NCBI GenBank assembly: GCA_002449695.1
Contig: DJXI01000057.1
Location: 1-39,220, forward strand
Direction: 5' to 3'
DNA: 39,220 bases
Source: Verrucomicrobia bacterium UBA7008
Lineage (GTDB): Bacteria; Verrucomicrobiota; Kiritimatiellia; RFP12; UBA1067
In this document: positions 18,101 through 25,795 of the stretch, piece by piece
Layout: the number at the start of each line of letters is the position of its first letter
Position numbering within the stretch: the first letter of the stretch is position 1
Position numbers and translations under genes: made by a program
Notes under the pieces: model-generated
Told to the model about the DNA's origin: nothing
The model's database searches: none
The model's input: only the letters and a program-made list of their open reading frames with translations

Positions 18101-19297
18101 GTCGACCCACTGCTTGGCGGAATAATCGTGCGGAGAGTTCTTGCCGGCGTTGCGGATGCCGTCGAGATGCAAAACAAGGCCGTCTGTCTCGTAATTGTCG
18201 AAAAGCGGATCCAGCTCGGAAGATTTCGAGCCGCTTGCATACTGCCACTGCCAGACGAGGCGCACCTTTGCGGTCGTATCTGTCGCCGTGTAGCTCGTGG
18301 CATTGAAGGAGACCGGCGCGCTCCAGCCGGTGCCGTTCCATGTTTCAAGCGTATAGCCGGTGCAAACGTAGTCGGCGCCGTTTTTCGTGGCCTTGCGGGG
18401 CGCGGTGAAGGTGTAGCCCTCCTCGTCGTACGCATATACGCCGGTTCCTTCATTGCCCTCGAGCCCGGCGACGGCAGTTGCCACGACGACGTTCGTGACG
18501 GGCATGCCGGTGACGAAACGGATCTGGTCGAGATCGTAGTTCTGTTTCACCTCCGCCGCCGTCAGCGCGCGATTGTAGATGCGCACTGAATAAAAAGTTC
18601 CCTTGGTGGGATAGTATGTGGTGGTATTGGCGCAGCCGATATTGTATTTGCACCCCGGAAGGCTCTTGGAATCCGTACGCGTCTGCGGCGTGCCGGCAAC
18701 GCCGCCGGTGTACAGGACGGCTTGTTTCGTGTCCAGCACGGCGGAAAAACCCTTCCCGTCCCAATTCGGGATGCTGGGGCGCGCACTCAATGTCAAACCT
18801 TCTACATTGGCTTTCCACCAAAGCGTGCTGTTGTTTTTCTGTATCCAGATGCCATGGTCTGCATTGTTTGCACGAGAGATGTAATTGGCGTAGCCCTCCA
18901 TCGACTCAAGGCTGAGGTCGCCGAACACCTCTATTGTTGTAGTGGAACTGCCGCCAAGCTCCGCAATGGTCTGCCAGTACTTGTCGCCGTCAAGATAATA
19001 GGCGTTGTCGCGCCAACCGCTGTTGCCGGTATTGGTCTTGTACTGGTTAAGCGTCGCGCTTGTTCGCGGGTCGACGAGGTTGAACCATGTGGTCGCCGCA
19101 TTGTCGTGCGCCTTCAAAAGACCCGTGTTGCGGATGCCGTCAAGCTGCAGGAGCAGATTGCCTCGCGCGGCGTAGTTCGACGGCTCGTAAAGAAGCCCTG
19201 CCTGTGCGCTCGGCGCAAGCATTGCAAGAAGCATCAACGCGCTAAGAGCGCATTTACGCCCCCTCCCCATGATTTCAGCAACTTTCAGATGTTTCAT
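15131..19297 (-). CDS. Giant exported LamG-like repeat protein, four modules
   Basis: A 1388-residue protein with a Sec signal (ALSALMLLAMLAPSAQAG). Four modules start near residues 52, 377, 717 and 1064, each with LDGIRN or FDGIRN, a conserved H, and a TW or EW. Each ends with SVRIYNR or similar, then L, AE, N. This LamG/concanavalin-like sandwich is common in surface carbohydrate-binding proteins. Linkers contain YTFTAP, CTGYTLETW and VRL-W-W, as in the 1079-residue protein. The tail is KRKGMTLVIR. GGGGAG lies 5-6 bases before ATG 19297; an internal ATG at 19270 would shorten the signal. It is a single-gene unit behind promoter copy B. Confidence 0.75.
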   Translation of the reverse strand: MKHLKVAEIMGRGRKCALSALMLLAMLAPSAQAGLLYEPSNYAARGNLLLQLDGIRNTGLLKAHDNAATTWFNLVDPRTSATLNQYKTNTGNSGWRDNAYYLDGDKYWQTIAELGGSSTTTIEVFGDLSLESMEGYANYISRANNADHGIWIQKNNSTLWWKANVEGLTLSARPSIPNWDGKGFSAVLDTKQAVLYTGGVAGTPQTRTDSKSLPGCKYNIGCANTTTYYPTKGTFYSVRIYNRALTAAEVKQNYDLDQIRFVTGMPVTNVVVATAVAGLEGNEGTGVYAYDEEGYTFTAPRKATKNGADYVCTGYTLETWNGTGWSAPVSFNATSYTATDTTAKVRLVWQWQYASGSKSSELDPLFDNYETDGLVLHLDGIRNAGKNSPHDYSAKQWVDLVDGKVATIARDEGDASEWLDDGYYFDARSFAQFSSQLASLGQQVTVQVVCEADTNVLYASKIAQTTRINWPHLVGCNNNDALNLYYDLNNDTPNHQMTFKCATTDGGNLYLNKGTWEGRYVTVARDGLTKYITQTDALTGAKSNTGKKGDNIPAATVYVGSAGNSVELRSARWFKGTIKSIRIYNRVLSDAELAQNRAIDDARFFGIGAPDANVVVASSVRGVSGDAPEGAYALSAGGHTFSAPASVTVGDDTYSCTGYTLETWDGAAWGAAETHSGVLSVALTDTTAKVRLTWQWTHTAGPGYDAAFNDYVTDGLVVHLDGIRNTGKQAIHDSAATTWADLANDGDYAKFIGVDSSCGWTADGYRFDGRTTNPAYAVMNTTRTIGDKYTVQAVVNFSRSTSQCIVTAWPALFGTKAASGDPFAMYYNQNNNDTPGVQFKVANAHTRDPSLKGWDGEYMTGWSDGVNAALFQTAAQDGVTRAFNKSIGTQTITFASGNGDGGSSAMGYNLRRFHGTYKSARIYNRALTDAELVKNRKADEVRFFGRAPAAAGNLVVASTVEGLGGDLPCGAYRPAPGYTFTAQTEVVFDGIPYELAGYTLETWNGSAWADATTVQRGDAPVAVVPDVSTASKRLTWNWAVKSRLTKIKDYDVGDYVQDGLYLNFDGIRNAGATADHDLNATEWVNLGTGGASLNATFDSATGSNSGGWAKDGYNFVNGGKFATLGANPDFDGQCYLTIQVVCDDYNKQTAYPTIFGSTNDYCNIYAGMFTDGRQARFKVHNAGAVYVPNWGEQYVNAIWHAGAYTVFETTSPTSDNWIGKWRSDWTKFENRPFYIGGVYFPDDATKTNERRFNGKIQAVRVYTRMLLPDELEHNRKVDEARFKNKPPESNVTIATKYGHVESDAQEVLAEAPGAYTVEGTWTFSATSVKDKDGILKPVAGYYTEELDALGNWTNKTWHEGKKEFTYTEGAKVRVTWGPKRKGMTLVIR

Positions 19298-19326
19298 AAC
19301 TGCTCCCCTGGGTTTAGTTTACTCAT

Positions 19327-19390
19327 AGTATAGCAAAGAAGGCGAAATAAGGAAATTGCATATTCTGCCGCCAAAACTTGCATCTCCCGC
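19327..19390 (-). promoter_or_regulatory. Promoter with upstream direct-repeat element (copy B)
   Basis: Minus strand: -10 TATACT (19327-19332), 17-bp spacer, -35 TTTCCT (19350-19355). The -35 abuts ATGCAA (19356-19361), with a second ATGCAA at 19378-19383, 22 bp away. The 40 bases 19351-19390 are identical to 19890-19929 (copy C). It drives the 1388-residue gene. Confidence 0.7.
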
Positions 19391-19401
19391 GAGGGCCTGA
19401 T

Positions 19402-19889
19402 GCCGCGACCACGCAGTTCATTTGCAAAGGACGTTGCGCAGAAGCCCCGCGCGATTCCGTCGGCTTCAGCACAGAAAACCGAACAGCCACAGCGGCATCT
19501 CGTTGCCGAAGCCGACTTCAACGTCGTCGTTCACGACATGGCTGTGTGGAATCTTTAACCACAGAATACCCTGAAACGCCTTCGGCGACACTGAAAGCGG
19601 CTATGGAAGAGAAGTCTGCGAAACATCAGCCGCCATACATTCGACTGCCAGAAGACTACAAGATTCGGCGGCGAATGTCGACAATCCTGCCACATTGAGG
19701 ATGGACGAATGTCAGCGAGCTGCCCGAAGGTCTCGTTCACGCTGTCTTCAGTGTCCCGCAAACGCGGGCTTCTGTGTGTTCCGTGGTTAAAAACCGAAAC
19801 GGGAGTTACCACTAAATTCTTCGATGAACCTGTATTCCGCGGCCTCGAGAGGGCTGTTGCCGGAAAACCACAGATTATCACGCTACAGT
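19402..19889. repeat. Dispersed repeat, copy 1 (238-bp core 19554-19791)
   Basis: Near-identical to 26958-27385 and 27436-27920. The core starts TTTAACCACAGAA and ends TTCCGTGGTTAAA, so its ends are inverted repeats. Inner arms GACACTGAA/TTCAGTGTC also pair. Each arm holds a small hairpin: CGCC-TTC-GGCG (19577-19587) and CCCGC-AAAC-GCGGG (19755-19768). The copy is bracketed by identical 40-bp elements B and C. Short open frames run through both strands, but copy differences mostly change amino acids, so I do not call genes. Together with B and C it fills the 647-base gap 19298-19944. Confidence 0.75.
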
Positions 19890-19929
19890 GGAAATTGCAT
19901 ATTCTGCCGCCAAAACTTGCATCTCCCGC
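19890..19929 (-). repeat. Direct-repeat promoter element, copy C
   Basis: Identical over 40 bases to 19351-19390. Half-sites are at 19895-19900 and 19917-19922, 22 bp apart. No -10 lies at the proper distance: a GATAAT follows after only 9 bases where copy D has 16. It is probably a silent duplicate flanking repeat copy 1. Confidence 0.6.
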
Positions 19930-19944
19930 ACACCGGCGGCACAC

Positions 19945-22023
19945 CTATCTTGCGACATTCGCCGGCGGACGCAGCATCAATTCGTCGATGATGCGGGCGA
20001 CTTCGGCTTTCGCGAGCTTTTCCGTCACGCGCAAATGCGGGCCGTTTTCGGCGTCTGGCGCCCATTCGTCCGAGCCGTCGTCGCCGGTCATGCGGTACGT
20101 GCCGCGCTCGACGTTGAAATATCCGTCCGTGCCGCGCACGGCGATCAGCACCGCCGTCTCGTCCCACGCGGCGCGTCCGCCCCTGCCGAAAGCCTTGCGC
20201 AACCAATGCGCCGGATCCTTCCCGATCTCCTCGCGGGACGGAATGTTGCCGGCGAACACGTCCGCGACCGGACTGCCCTTCACGCCCGATTCGGCCACCG
20301 CGCGTCCGGCGAAGCAGTCCTTGCCGTACTCGAAATCGGTGAATACGACAGGCGTCGGCCAGTTTTCGAGCGCGATGCGCGACGACTTCGGATCCCACTT
20401 CGAGTTGTACTCCTTGCCCGCCGGATACTTGCAGGCCATTGCGACCCAGCGCTTGACCTTCTTCGCGACGAGCGCTTTGCCGTCCAGCGGCGAAATCGCG
20501 TCCGGCTTCGTTTCGAGAAGCCGCCGCAGATTGGTCAGGAAGCCGACGGAGCAGATTACGACGCTGCCGTCCGGCTGCGCGGCGAGGACGCGCCGATAGA
20601 CTTCGTTCGCATCCGGCGCATCGTCTGAATCGGCGTATTCGAACCATCCGGGATAATCGAGAAGCAGCTTGCGGTATTTGTAGTGTCCGCCGTCGTTGCC
20701 GCGCTTCTCGCCCAACGGCGATTTCGGATCGACCTTCTCCTTCGCCCCGGCGTACGCGCCGACGACGCCGGTCTCCTTTGCGCATCCCACCGGGATGCCC
20801 GGCCGCCCGTAGTAGCGGTTGATTATTTCGATCGCGCCGACGGACGCGTTGCCGCGCGTGCAGCTGACGGTCGCGAGGATCTCGCACTCGCCGGCGTCCG
20901 CGAGCGCGTGGAGGCAGGCGAGCGCGCCCACGTCGTCGAAGTCCGTAATCATGTCCGTATCGAAAATCACCTTGACCGGCGCCTTCGTCTTCGATTCGCC
21001 GGCGGCGATGATTGCGCCGAGGCCTGCGAGGAAGAGGACGAACATGGCAAGATTGAGCATTCCGGCCTTGCGCGGCGCGCCTTTGAACTCCTTCCACACC
21101 AGTATGCCCCAGAGCGCGGATACGAGCGTCGCGCCCTGGCCCAGCCCGTACGAAATCGCCGCGCCCGCCTTGCCCGCCGCGACGAGATTGATGCCGTTGC
21201 CCAGACCCCAGACGAGACCGCCCAGCACGCCGACGAGATGAATGGCGAAGCCGCCCCGGAAATATTCGCGCTCCGTGATCGGCGCTCCGCTCGCGGGATG
21301 GCGCATGGCGACGGCATTGAAAACGAAGTTGGAGGCGAAGATGCCCAGCGCGAAGACGAAAAACGCCGAATACGGCGTCATCATGCCGGACTGCGGAGCG
21401 GCCGCCGCGAAATCCATGTCCATCGTCCGCGCGACGAAACGGTAGAAGAACGCCATCAGCACGCCGCAGACCGCGCTGAGCGCAATCCCCTTGCCGACGG
21501 TCTTAGTCCCTTCCTCCGCGCCTTTGGCGCCGCCGGCGGCTTTCGCCTTTAGGCGGTACGCGAACGCATTGCAGAGTATGGCGAGCGCGATAAGCGCCAC
21601 GCCGCCGAAGAGCAGCTCCGGATCGCCCTTCGGCGCGCCGAGCCAGTTCACCACCACTCCGAGGACGAGCGCGAGGCCTATGCCCACCGGGAATGCGACG
21701 CTCATGCCGGCGATCGAAATCGCCGCCGCGAGAAGGATGTTCGCGGCGTTGAACACGATCCCGCCCAGAAATGCGGAGCCGAGATTCGCGGCGGACGCCT
21801 GCTTCAGATTCGCGAGAAAGCTCCAAGCTCCGCCTCCGCACGAGCCGGCCGTCAAGCCGCTCGCGAGCGCGAAGAGGACGACGCCGATTACGTAATCCCA
21901 GTAGAAAAGCTCGTAGCGCCACGTCTTGCCGGCGAGCTTCTGGGTGTTGCCCCAGCTGCCCCAGCAGAACATCGTGACGACGCAAAAGACGACGGCGAGA
22001 AGATAGTTGTCGCAGAAATACAT
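19945..22023 (-). CDS. Sugar/nucleoside transporter fused to nucleoside hydrolase
   Basis: A 692-residue protein. Residues 1-325 are about ten membrane helices of the GRP/RbsU-like branch of the DMT superfamily (FCWGSWGNTQKLAG, ELFYWDYVIGVVLF, AFPVGIGLALVLGVVVNWLG). Residues 335-692 are an inosine-uridine-type nucleoside hydrolase: VKVIFDTDMITDFDDVGAL carries the Asp cluster that binds calcium and ribose, and LPSREEIG-like and DGYFNVERGTYRM segments follow. Ten-helix DMT proteins end in the cytoplasm, so the hydrolase should face inward and split ribonucleosides as they enter. There is no stop or frameshift at the junction (about residue 330, GESKTKAPVKVI). The start is ATG 22023, with AAGGAGGTG 6 bases upstream. 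TAATG overlap with ribokinase couples them. Confidence 0.85.
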   Translation of the reverse strand: MYFCDNYLLAVVFCVVTMFCWGSWGNTQKLAGKTWRYELFYWDYVIGVVLFALASGLTAGSCGGGAWSFLANLKQASAANLGSAFLGGIVFNAANILLAAAISIAGMSVAFPVGIGLALVLGVVVNWLGAPKGDPELLFGGVALIALAILCNAFAYRLKAKAAGGAKGAEEGTKTVGKGIALSAVCGVLMAFFYRFVARTMDMDFAAAAPQSGMMTPYSAFFVFALGIFASNFVFNAVAMRHPASGAPITEREYFRGGFAIHLVGVLGGLVWGLGNGINLVAAGKAGAAISYGLGQGATLVSALWGILVWKEFKGAPRKAGMLNLAMFVLFLAGLGAIIAAGESKTKAPVKVIFDTDMITDFDDVGALACLHALADAGECEILATVSCTRGNASVGAIEIINRYYGRPGIPVGCAKETGVVGAYAGAKEKVDPKSPLGEKRGNDGGHYKYRKLLLDYPGWFEYADSDDAPDANEVYRRVLAAQPDGSVVICSVGFLTNLRRLLETKPDAISPLDGKALVAKKVKRWVAMACKYPAGKEYNSKWDPKSSRIALENWPTPVVFTDFEYGKDCFAGRAVAESGVKGSPVADVFAGNIPSREEIGKDPAHWLRKAFGRGGRAAWDETAVLIAVRGTDGYFNVERGTYRMTGDDGSDEWAPDAENGPHLRVTEKLAKAEVARIIDELMLRPPANVAR

Positions 22024-22934
22024 TATTTCACCTCCTTGCGCCACGGGACGGACGACTGCGCGCCCGGCCGCGTAACGGCGATCGCGGCGGCCTTTTGCGC
22101 GAAGTCCATCGCCTCCGCGCACGTCCTGCCCTCGGCGAGCGCGACGGCGAACGCGCCGTTGAACGTATCTCCTGCGGCGACGCAATCCACCGCCTTCACC
22201 TTCCTTGCCGGGAAGAGTTTACCGCAATCCCCGCACCAGCAGCCTTTCGTTCCCATCGTGATGATCACATGCTTCACGCCGCGCTTCATCAGGATTTCCG
22301 TCGCCTTGGCCGCACCGGCGGCGTCGGACACTTTCACGCCTGTGAGGATTTCAGCCTCAGTTTCGTTCGGCGTCATCCAATCGACGAGCGGATAAAGCGT
22401 CTTCGGAAGCTTTGCCGCGGGAGCGGGATTGAGAATCACGCGAACCCCCGCGTCATGCGCGACCTTCGCCGCCCACGCCACCGTTTCCACCGGCGTCTCC
22501 AGCTGCATCAGCAGCGCGGCCGCGCCCTCGATCTCGCCCTTGAAAGGCGCGACGTCCTCCGGCGAAAGCGTGCCGTTCGCGCCCAGCGCCACGGAAATCA
22601 CGTTCTGCCCTTTCGCATCGACGAGTATGAGCGCCGTGCCGGACGGCTCCCTGCGGTCGATCACGAGATGCGCCGCGATACGCTCCTTCTTCATCCGCGC
22701 GGCGGTGTCGCGCCCGAAAAGGTCGTCGCCGGTCTTGCCGATGAACGTGCAGCATCCGGGCTTTGCGCAAAGGCGCGCGACGGCCACGGCCTGGTTTGCG
22801 CCCTTGCCGCCCGGATTCATCATGAATCTTCCGCCGCTCACGGTTTCGCCGGGCACGGGAATGCGCTTGCCCGCGATCACCATGTCGGTGTTGGTCGAGC
22901 CAAGCACAACGATTCTTCTGGCTGTCCGCTTCAT
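22023..22934 (-). CDS. rbsK: Ribokinase
   Basis: A 303-residue cytoplasmic PfkB-family kinase, of standard length. It phosphorylates D-ribose with ATP to ribose 5-phosphate. Substrate-binding motifs NTDMVI and MNPGGKGANQAVAVA (about residue 40) mark the ribokinase branch. The ATP-site and catalytic motif is CVAAGDTFNGAFAVAL (about 255, with the catalytic Asp in AGD). ITMGTKG precedes it. A strong AAGGAGGAGGG lies just before ATG 22934. The stop overlaps the ATG of the transporter-nucleoside hydrolase fusion by one base, so import, hydrolysis and ribose phosphorylation are made together. Other PfkB kinases are possible, but the neighbour supports ribose. Confidence 0.9.
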   Translation of the reverse strand: MKRTARRIVVLGSTNTDMVIAGKRIPVPGETVSGGRFMMNPGGKGANQAVAVARLCAKPGCCTFIGKTGDDLFGRDTAARMKKERIAAHLVIDRREPSGTALILVDAKGQNVISVALGANGTLSPEDVAPFKGEIEGAAALLMQLETPVETVAWAAKVAHDAGVRVILNPAPAAKLPKTLYPLVDWMTPNETEAEILTGVKVSDAAGAAKATEILMKRGVKHVIITMGTKGCWCGDCGKLFPARKVKAVDCVAAGDTFNGAFAVALAEGRTCAEAMDFAQKAAAIAVTRPGAQSSVPWRKEVK

Positions 22935-23000
22935 TGTTCTCCCTCCTCCTTGCTGAATAAACAGTCTCCGGTCATGTCCGCGTGATCGAGCCGACCGAAT

Positions 23001-23831
23001 TCATCTCTCCGGCTCCTCTTCCGGCTCCCAGAAGTCAAATGCGCAGGCCGCGATTTTTTTGTCCGTCCCCAGTAGCGACGTCGCACGGATGAAGCGCGTC
23101 CGACCGCCGTTCAATCCGGGCGGCAGCGCATCCAGTCCCTGGTTCGCTTCGAGACGATGCGTCCCGACGACGCGCAGCTCCTTGTCGAAAACGACTACCT
23201 GCGGCGCGCCTTCGACGGCATAGAAAGTCCCGTAAAGACGTCGGCCGTCCGTCGTGATGTTCTGAAAGCCGTACTTCGTCTCGTGCCCGTAGTCGAACTC
23301 GGCGCGCGGCGCGATCTCGTCGAGCGCGCAAGCGTCGAACCGCCCGAGGATGTTCACGCGGTGCGGTTTCGCCGACGGCTGGCCGCGCGCGGCGCCCATG
23401 CCGAGATAAAGGATGCCATCGAGGATCGCGATGCCGTCGATGCCGCGATCCAGCGGCTTCTCGCGCACAAGGTTCAGAGCGGAATCGTAAACCTGGATGA
23501 AGCCTTTCCCGTCCTTGGCAAGCGCGGTGTAGAGAAAGCCGCCATGCCAGCACAAGTCGCCGGTATGCCTTGGCACGGCGCGCGTCTTCAGCACGCGCCC
23601 CTGCCAATCGAGCTTCGCGATGCGCGTCTGCTGCGCCACGTACAGCGCATCCGGCGCGGCGGCGATCCCCTGCACGTGCCCGCCCGCCGGGTCGAGCGCT
23701 TCAAGGCCAATGGAGAACGGCCGGGGGACGCTTTCCGGCACGGACGCCAGACGGCATCCCGCCAGAACGACGGCGGCCAGAGCCGGGAGCAACCGGCCAA
23801 CCGCCTCACAGCGCATCGAACGCGAACACAT
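23001..23831 (-). CDS. Lipoprotein with probable beta-propeller domain
   Basis: A 276-residue protein. The signal peptide ends in the lipobox VLAGC, so it is lipid-anchored. The mature part has repeated blade-like segments (VQGIAAAPDALYVAQQTRIAKL, split by DWQGRVL; IDGIAILDGILYLG; YGFQNITTDGRRLYG). This is typical of NHL or YncE-like six- or seven-bladed propellers, which often bind ligands or partners. GGAGAGAAGG sits 3-9 bases before ATG 23831, while ATG 23816 has none, so 23831 is chosen. It overlaps the FAD oxidoreductase stop by 26 bases, so it is cotranscribed with it. A link to ribonucleoside use is by position only. Confidence 0.65.
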   Translation of the reverse strand: MCSRSMRCEAVGRLLPALAAVVLAGCRLASVPESVPRPFSIGLEALDPAGGHVQGIAAAPDALYVAQQTRIAKLDWQGRVLKTRAVPRHTGDLCWHGGFLYTALAKDGKGFIQVYDSALNLVREKPLDRGIDGIAILDGILYLGMGAARGQPSAKPHRVNILGRFDACALDEIAPRAEFDYGHETKYGFQNITTDGRRLYGTFYAVEGAPQVVVFDKELRVVGTHRLEANQGLDALPPGLNGGRTRFIRATSLLGTDKKIAACAFDFWEPEEEPER

Positions 23832-25659
23832 GGGCCTTCTCTCCGTCCCCGCCCCACGACTCGGTGACGACGAGGCGCAGGGAGTCCGCCTCGACCGGCT
23901 CGAACGCCACTTTCCTGAAGCGCAGGAAGTTGCAGTCGTCCGAGAAGACGGTCTTCCACTCTCCGCACACGCGCGCATCTATGCGAAAGCCCTTGGCGAG
24001 CATCTCCGGCATCTTGGCGGGAGTGACGGTGGCCTCCAGCTTGCGCATGCGCTTGCCGGTGAAGGTCATTTTGGAGTCGAAGACGAGGCGCGCGCCGGAA
24101 ATCCGCCTGGGCGCGTCCCATGAATAGACGATCTTCTCCTCGCCCGCGTCCGTCCACACGCCGTTGTCCTTCCCGTCGTAGTTGCGGTCGATGCCGTTCT
24201 TCAGTATGGCGACGTCGTCGGCGCACCGCGCCTCGGCGGTGAGGGGCGAGACTTTGCGCCACCTGAAAGGCAGCATACAGTCGTCGTCCTCAAGAGTTGT
24301 CTGGAGCTCGGCGATGCGCTCGCGCCTGAGCTGCGCCGGGTCGATGCCGTATTTGACGAGCATCGAGGCGGCGGTGCCGACGGCCTGGCCCATCATGGCG
24401 CAGGTCGCCATCACGCGCGTTGCCGAAAAACTCATGTGCGTGGCGGAAATGTCGCGCCCGGCGAACATCAAATTCGGCACGTTCACGGAGTAGAGGCAGT
24501 CGAAGGGAATCCCGAAAGGCGACGGGCATTCGTATTCCACGGAAGAATGGGTTTTGCTCTCGAAGGCGTCGGGGTGGTGGTCGTCCAGCTTCCAGCCGCC
24601 GTAGGCCACCACATCCTCGAAATGGCCGCCGGACAAGACGTCGCCCTGCGTCAAGATGTGCGGGCCGACGAAGCGCGTGGATTCGCGCTTGCCCGGCAGC
24701 GAGCCGATCCAGTCGAGTTCGTAGTTTTTGGCGCGCCCGTCCGGGTGGTTTTTCATGTATGCCCACACGCCATAGGCAATCTTCTTGAGCTCGAACTGGA
24801 TATCGTTGGCATCGTGGATTGTATGCAGGTTGCCGCCGACTTCGATCCACCAGAAGTTGTTGCCTTCGGGATACGGGCGCTTGTAGTTGAGACGCATTGC
24901 GCCGGGGGGCAGCGGCTCGTCGGGATGGGCGAAGTCGGCGTCGGTGTATTTATGCGCCCACGGCGGCGGAACGAACGGACGGTGTTCCTTTGTCCGGCGC
25001 AGCTGGAGGAGGATGGAGTTGCCCATCGTCTTCGCGTCGCCTCCTTGCTCCAGATACGTTTCATTGAACTCCGACGGCAGCTCGCGGCCATGGCGGAACT
25101 TCGCGCCAGAAAGCCGGAGTATGCCGTCGCCCGTGCAGTCCGCGAAATAACGCCCCTTCACCGTGTAGCGCGTGTAGGCGTCGCCGTTCCACGCCTTCAC
25201 CGCCGCGATGCGCCCGCCATCCATCACAACGCCATCCACGCTGGTATTCAAAAGAAGCGTGATGTTCGGCTCCATGCGGACGGTGGAAAGCATCACGTCG
25301 TCCCAGATGGTATAGCGCAGGAGCGGGTTGTAGTAGAAGTTCTTGAGCTGCAGTTCCTCGAAAATGCCCGCTTCCTTGTTTTCGTCGCCATAGGCGCCCA
25401 TAACGCCCATGCGCATTTCGCTGGACATATTGCCGCCGAGCATCGGCCGCGCCTGCAGCAGCACCACCTTCGTGCCGTGGCGCGCGGCGGCGACGGCGGC
25501 GCAAAGCCCCGCCGGTCCGCCGCCGCACACCACGAACTCGGTTTCGAGTTCGACATCTTTTATCACCTGCGAGTTCGCCTCGGTCAGCATGCCGTCTGCG
25601 GCACGCGCAGCCATGGCGCAGAGAAGCGCCGCAGTACAGAACATTCTGGTTGATTTCAT
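23806..25659 (-). CDS. Exported FAD-dependent oxidoreductase (FAD_oxidored family)
   Basis: A 617-residue protein. The signal peptide is MKSTRMFCTAALLCAMAARA. The dinucleotide motif is FVVCGGGPAGLCAAVAAARHG at about residue 42, followed by LLQARPMLGGN. A second FAD-contact segment is PNLMFAGRDISATHMSF (about 405). FADCTGDG (about 172) is typical of this FAD_oxidored group, which resembles succinate dehydrogenase/KsdD flavoproteins. Residues 480-617 look like a discoidin-type carbohydrate-binding sandwich (ISGARLVFDSKMTFTG). The substrate is unknown; members often sit in sugar-catabolic clusters. GGAG lies 6 bases before ATG 25659. It follows a 35-residue ORF by 28 bases. Confidence 0.8.
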   Translation of the reverse strand: MKSTRMFCTAALLCAMAARAADGMLTEANSQVIKDVELETEFVVCGGGPAGLCAAVAAARHGTKVVLLQARPMLGGNMSSEMRMGVMGAYGDENKEAGIFEELQLKNFYYNPLLRYTIWDDVMLSTVRMEPNITLLLNTSVDGVVMDGGRIAAVKAWNGDAYTRYTVKGRYFADCTGDGILRLSGAKFRHGRELPSEFNETYLEQGGDAKTMGNSILLQLRRTKEHRPFVPPPWAHKYTDADFAHPDEPLPPGAMRLNYKRPYPEGNNFWWIEVGGNLHTIHDANDIQFELKKIAYGVWAYMKNHPDGRAKNYELDWIGSLPGKRESTRFVGPHILTQGDVLSGGHFEDVVAYGGWKLDDHHPDAFESKTHSSVEYECPSPFGIPFDCLYSVNVPNLMFAGRDISATHMSFSATRVMATCAMMGQAVGTAASMLVKYGIDPAQLRRERIAELQTTLEDDDCMLPFRWRKVSPLTAEARCADDVAILKNGIDRNYDGKDNGVWTDAGEEKIVYSWDAPRRISGARLVFDSKMTFTGKRMRKLEATVTPAKMPEMLAKGFRIDARVCGEWKTVFSDDCNFLRFRKVAFEPVEADSLRLVVTESWGGDGEKAHVFAFDAL

Positions 25660-25687
25660 GTCATTCTCCTTTCCTCTTTTCTTCCTT

Positions 25688-25795
25688 TCAAGCTTTCACA
25701 ATAGCGCCTTTCCTGGCGAGGCTGGCGGCGATGGCGGCGAATGCGGCGGACGCCGCGAACGTCGCGAGGAGGATGCAGGCTATTGCCGTTTTCAT
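25688..25795 (-). CDS. 35-residue hydrophobic microprotein
   Basis: The ORF encodes MKTAIACILLATFAASAAFA, then AIAASLARKGAIVKA. It is one hydrophobic helix with a basic end, either a tiny membrane protein or a leader peptide. AAGGAG lies 8 bases before the ATG, and the ATG overlaps the MBL gene stop by four bases (ATGA, 25792-25795), as true genes here do. It is followed 28 bases later by the FAD oxidoreductase. Too short for family recognition; function unknown. Confidence 0.55.
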   Translation of the reverse strand: MKTAIACILLATFAASAAFAAIAASLARKGAIVKA

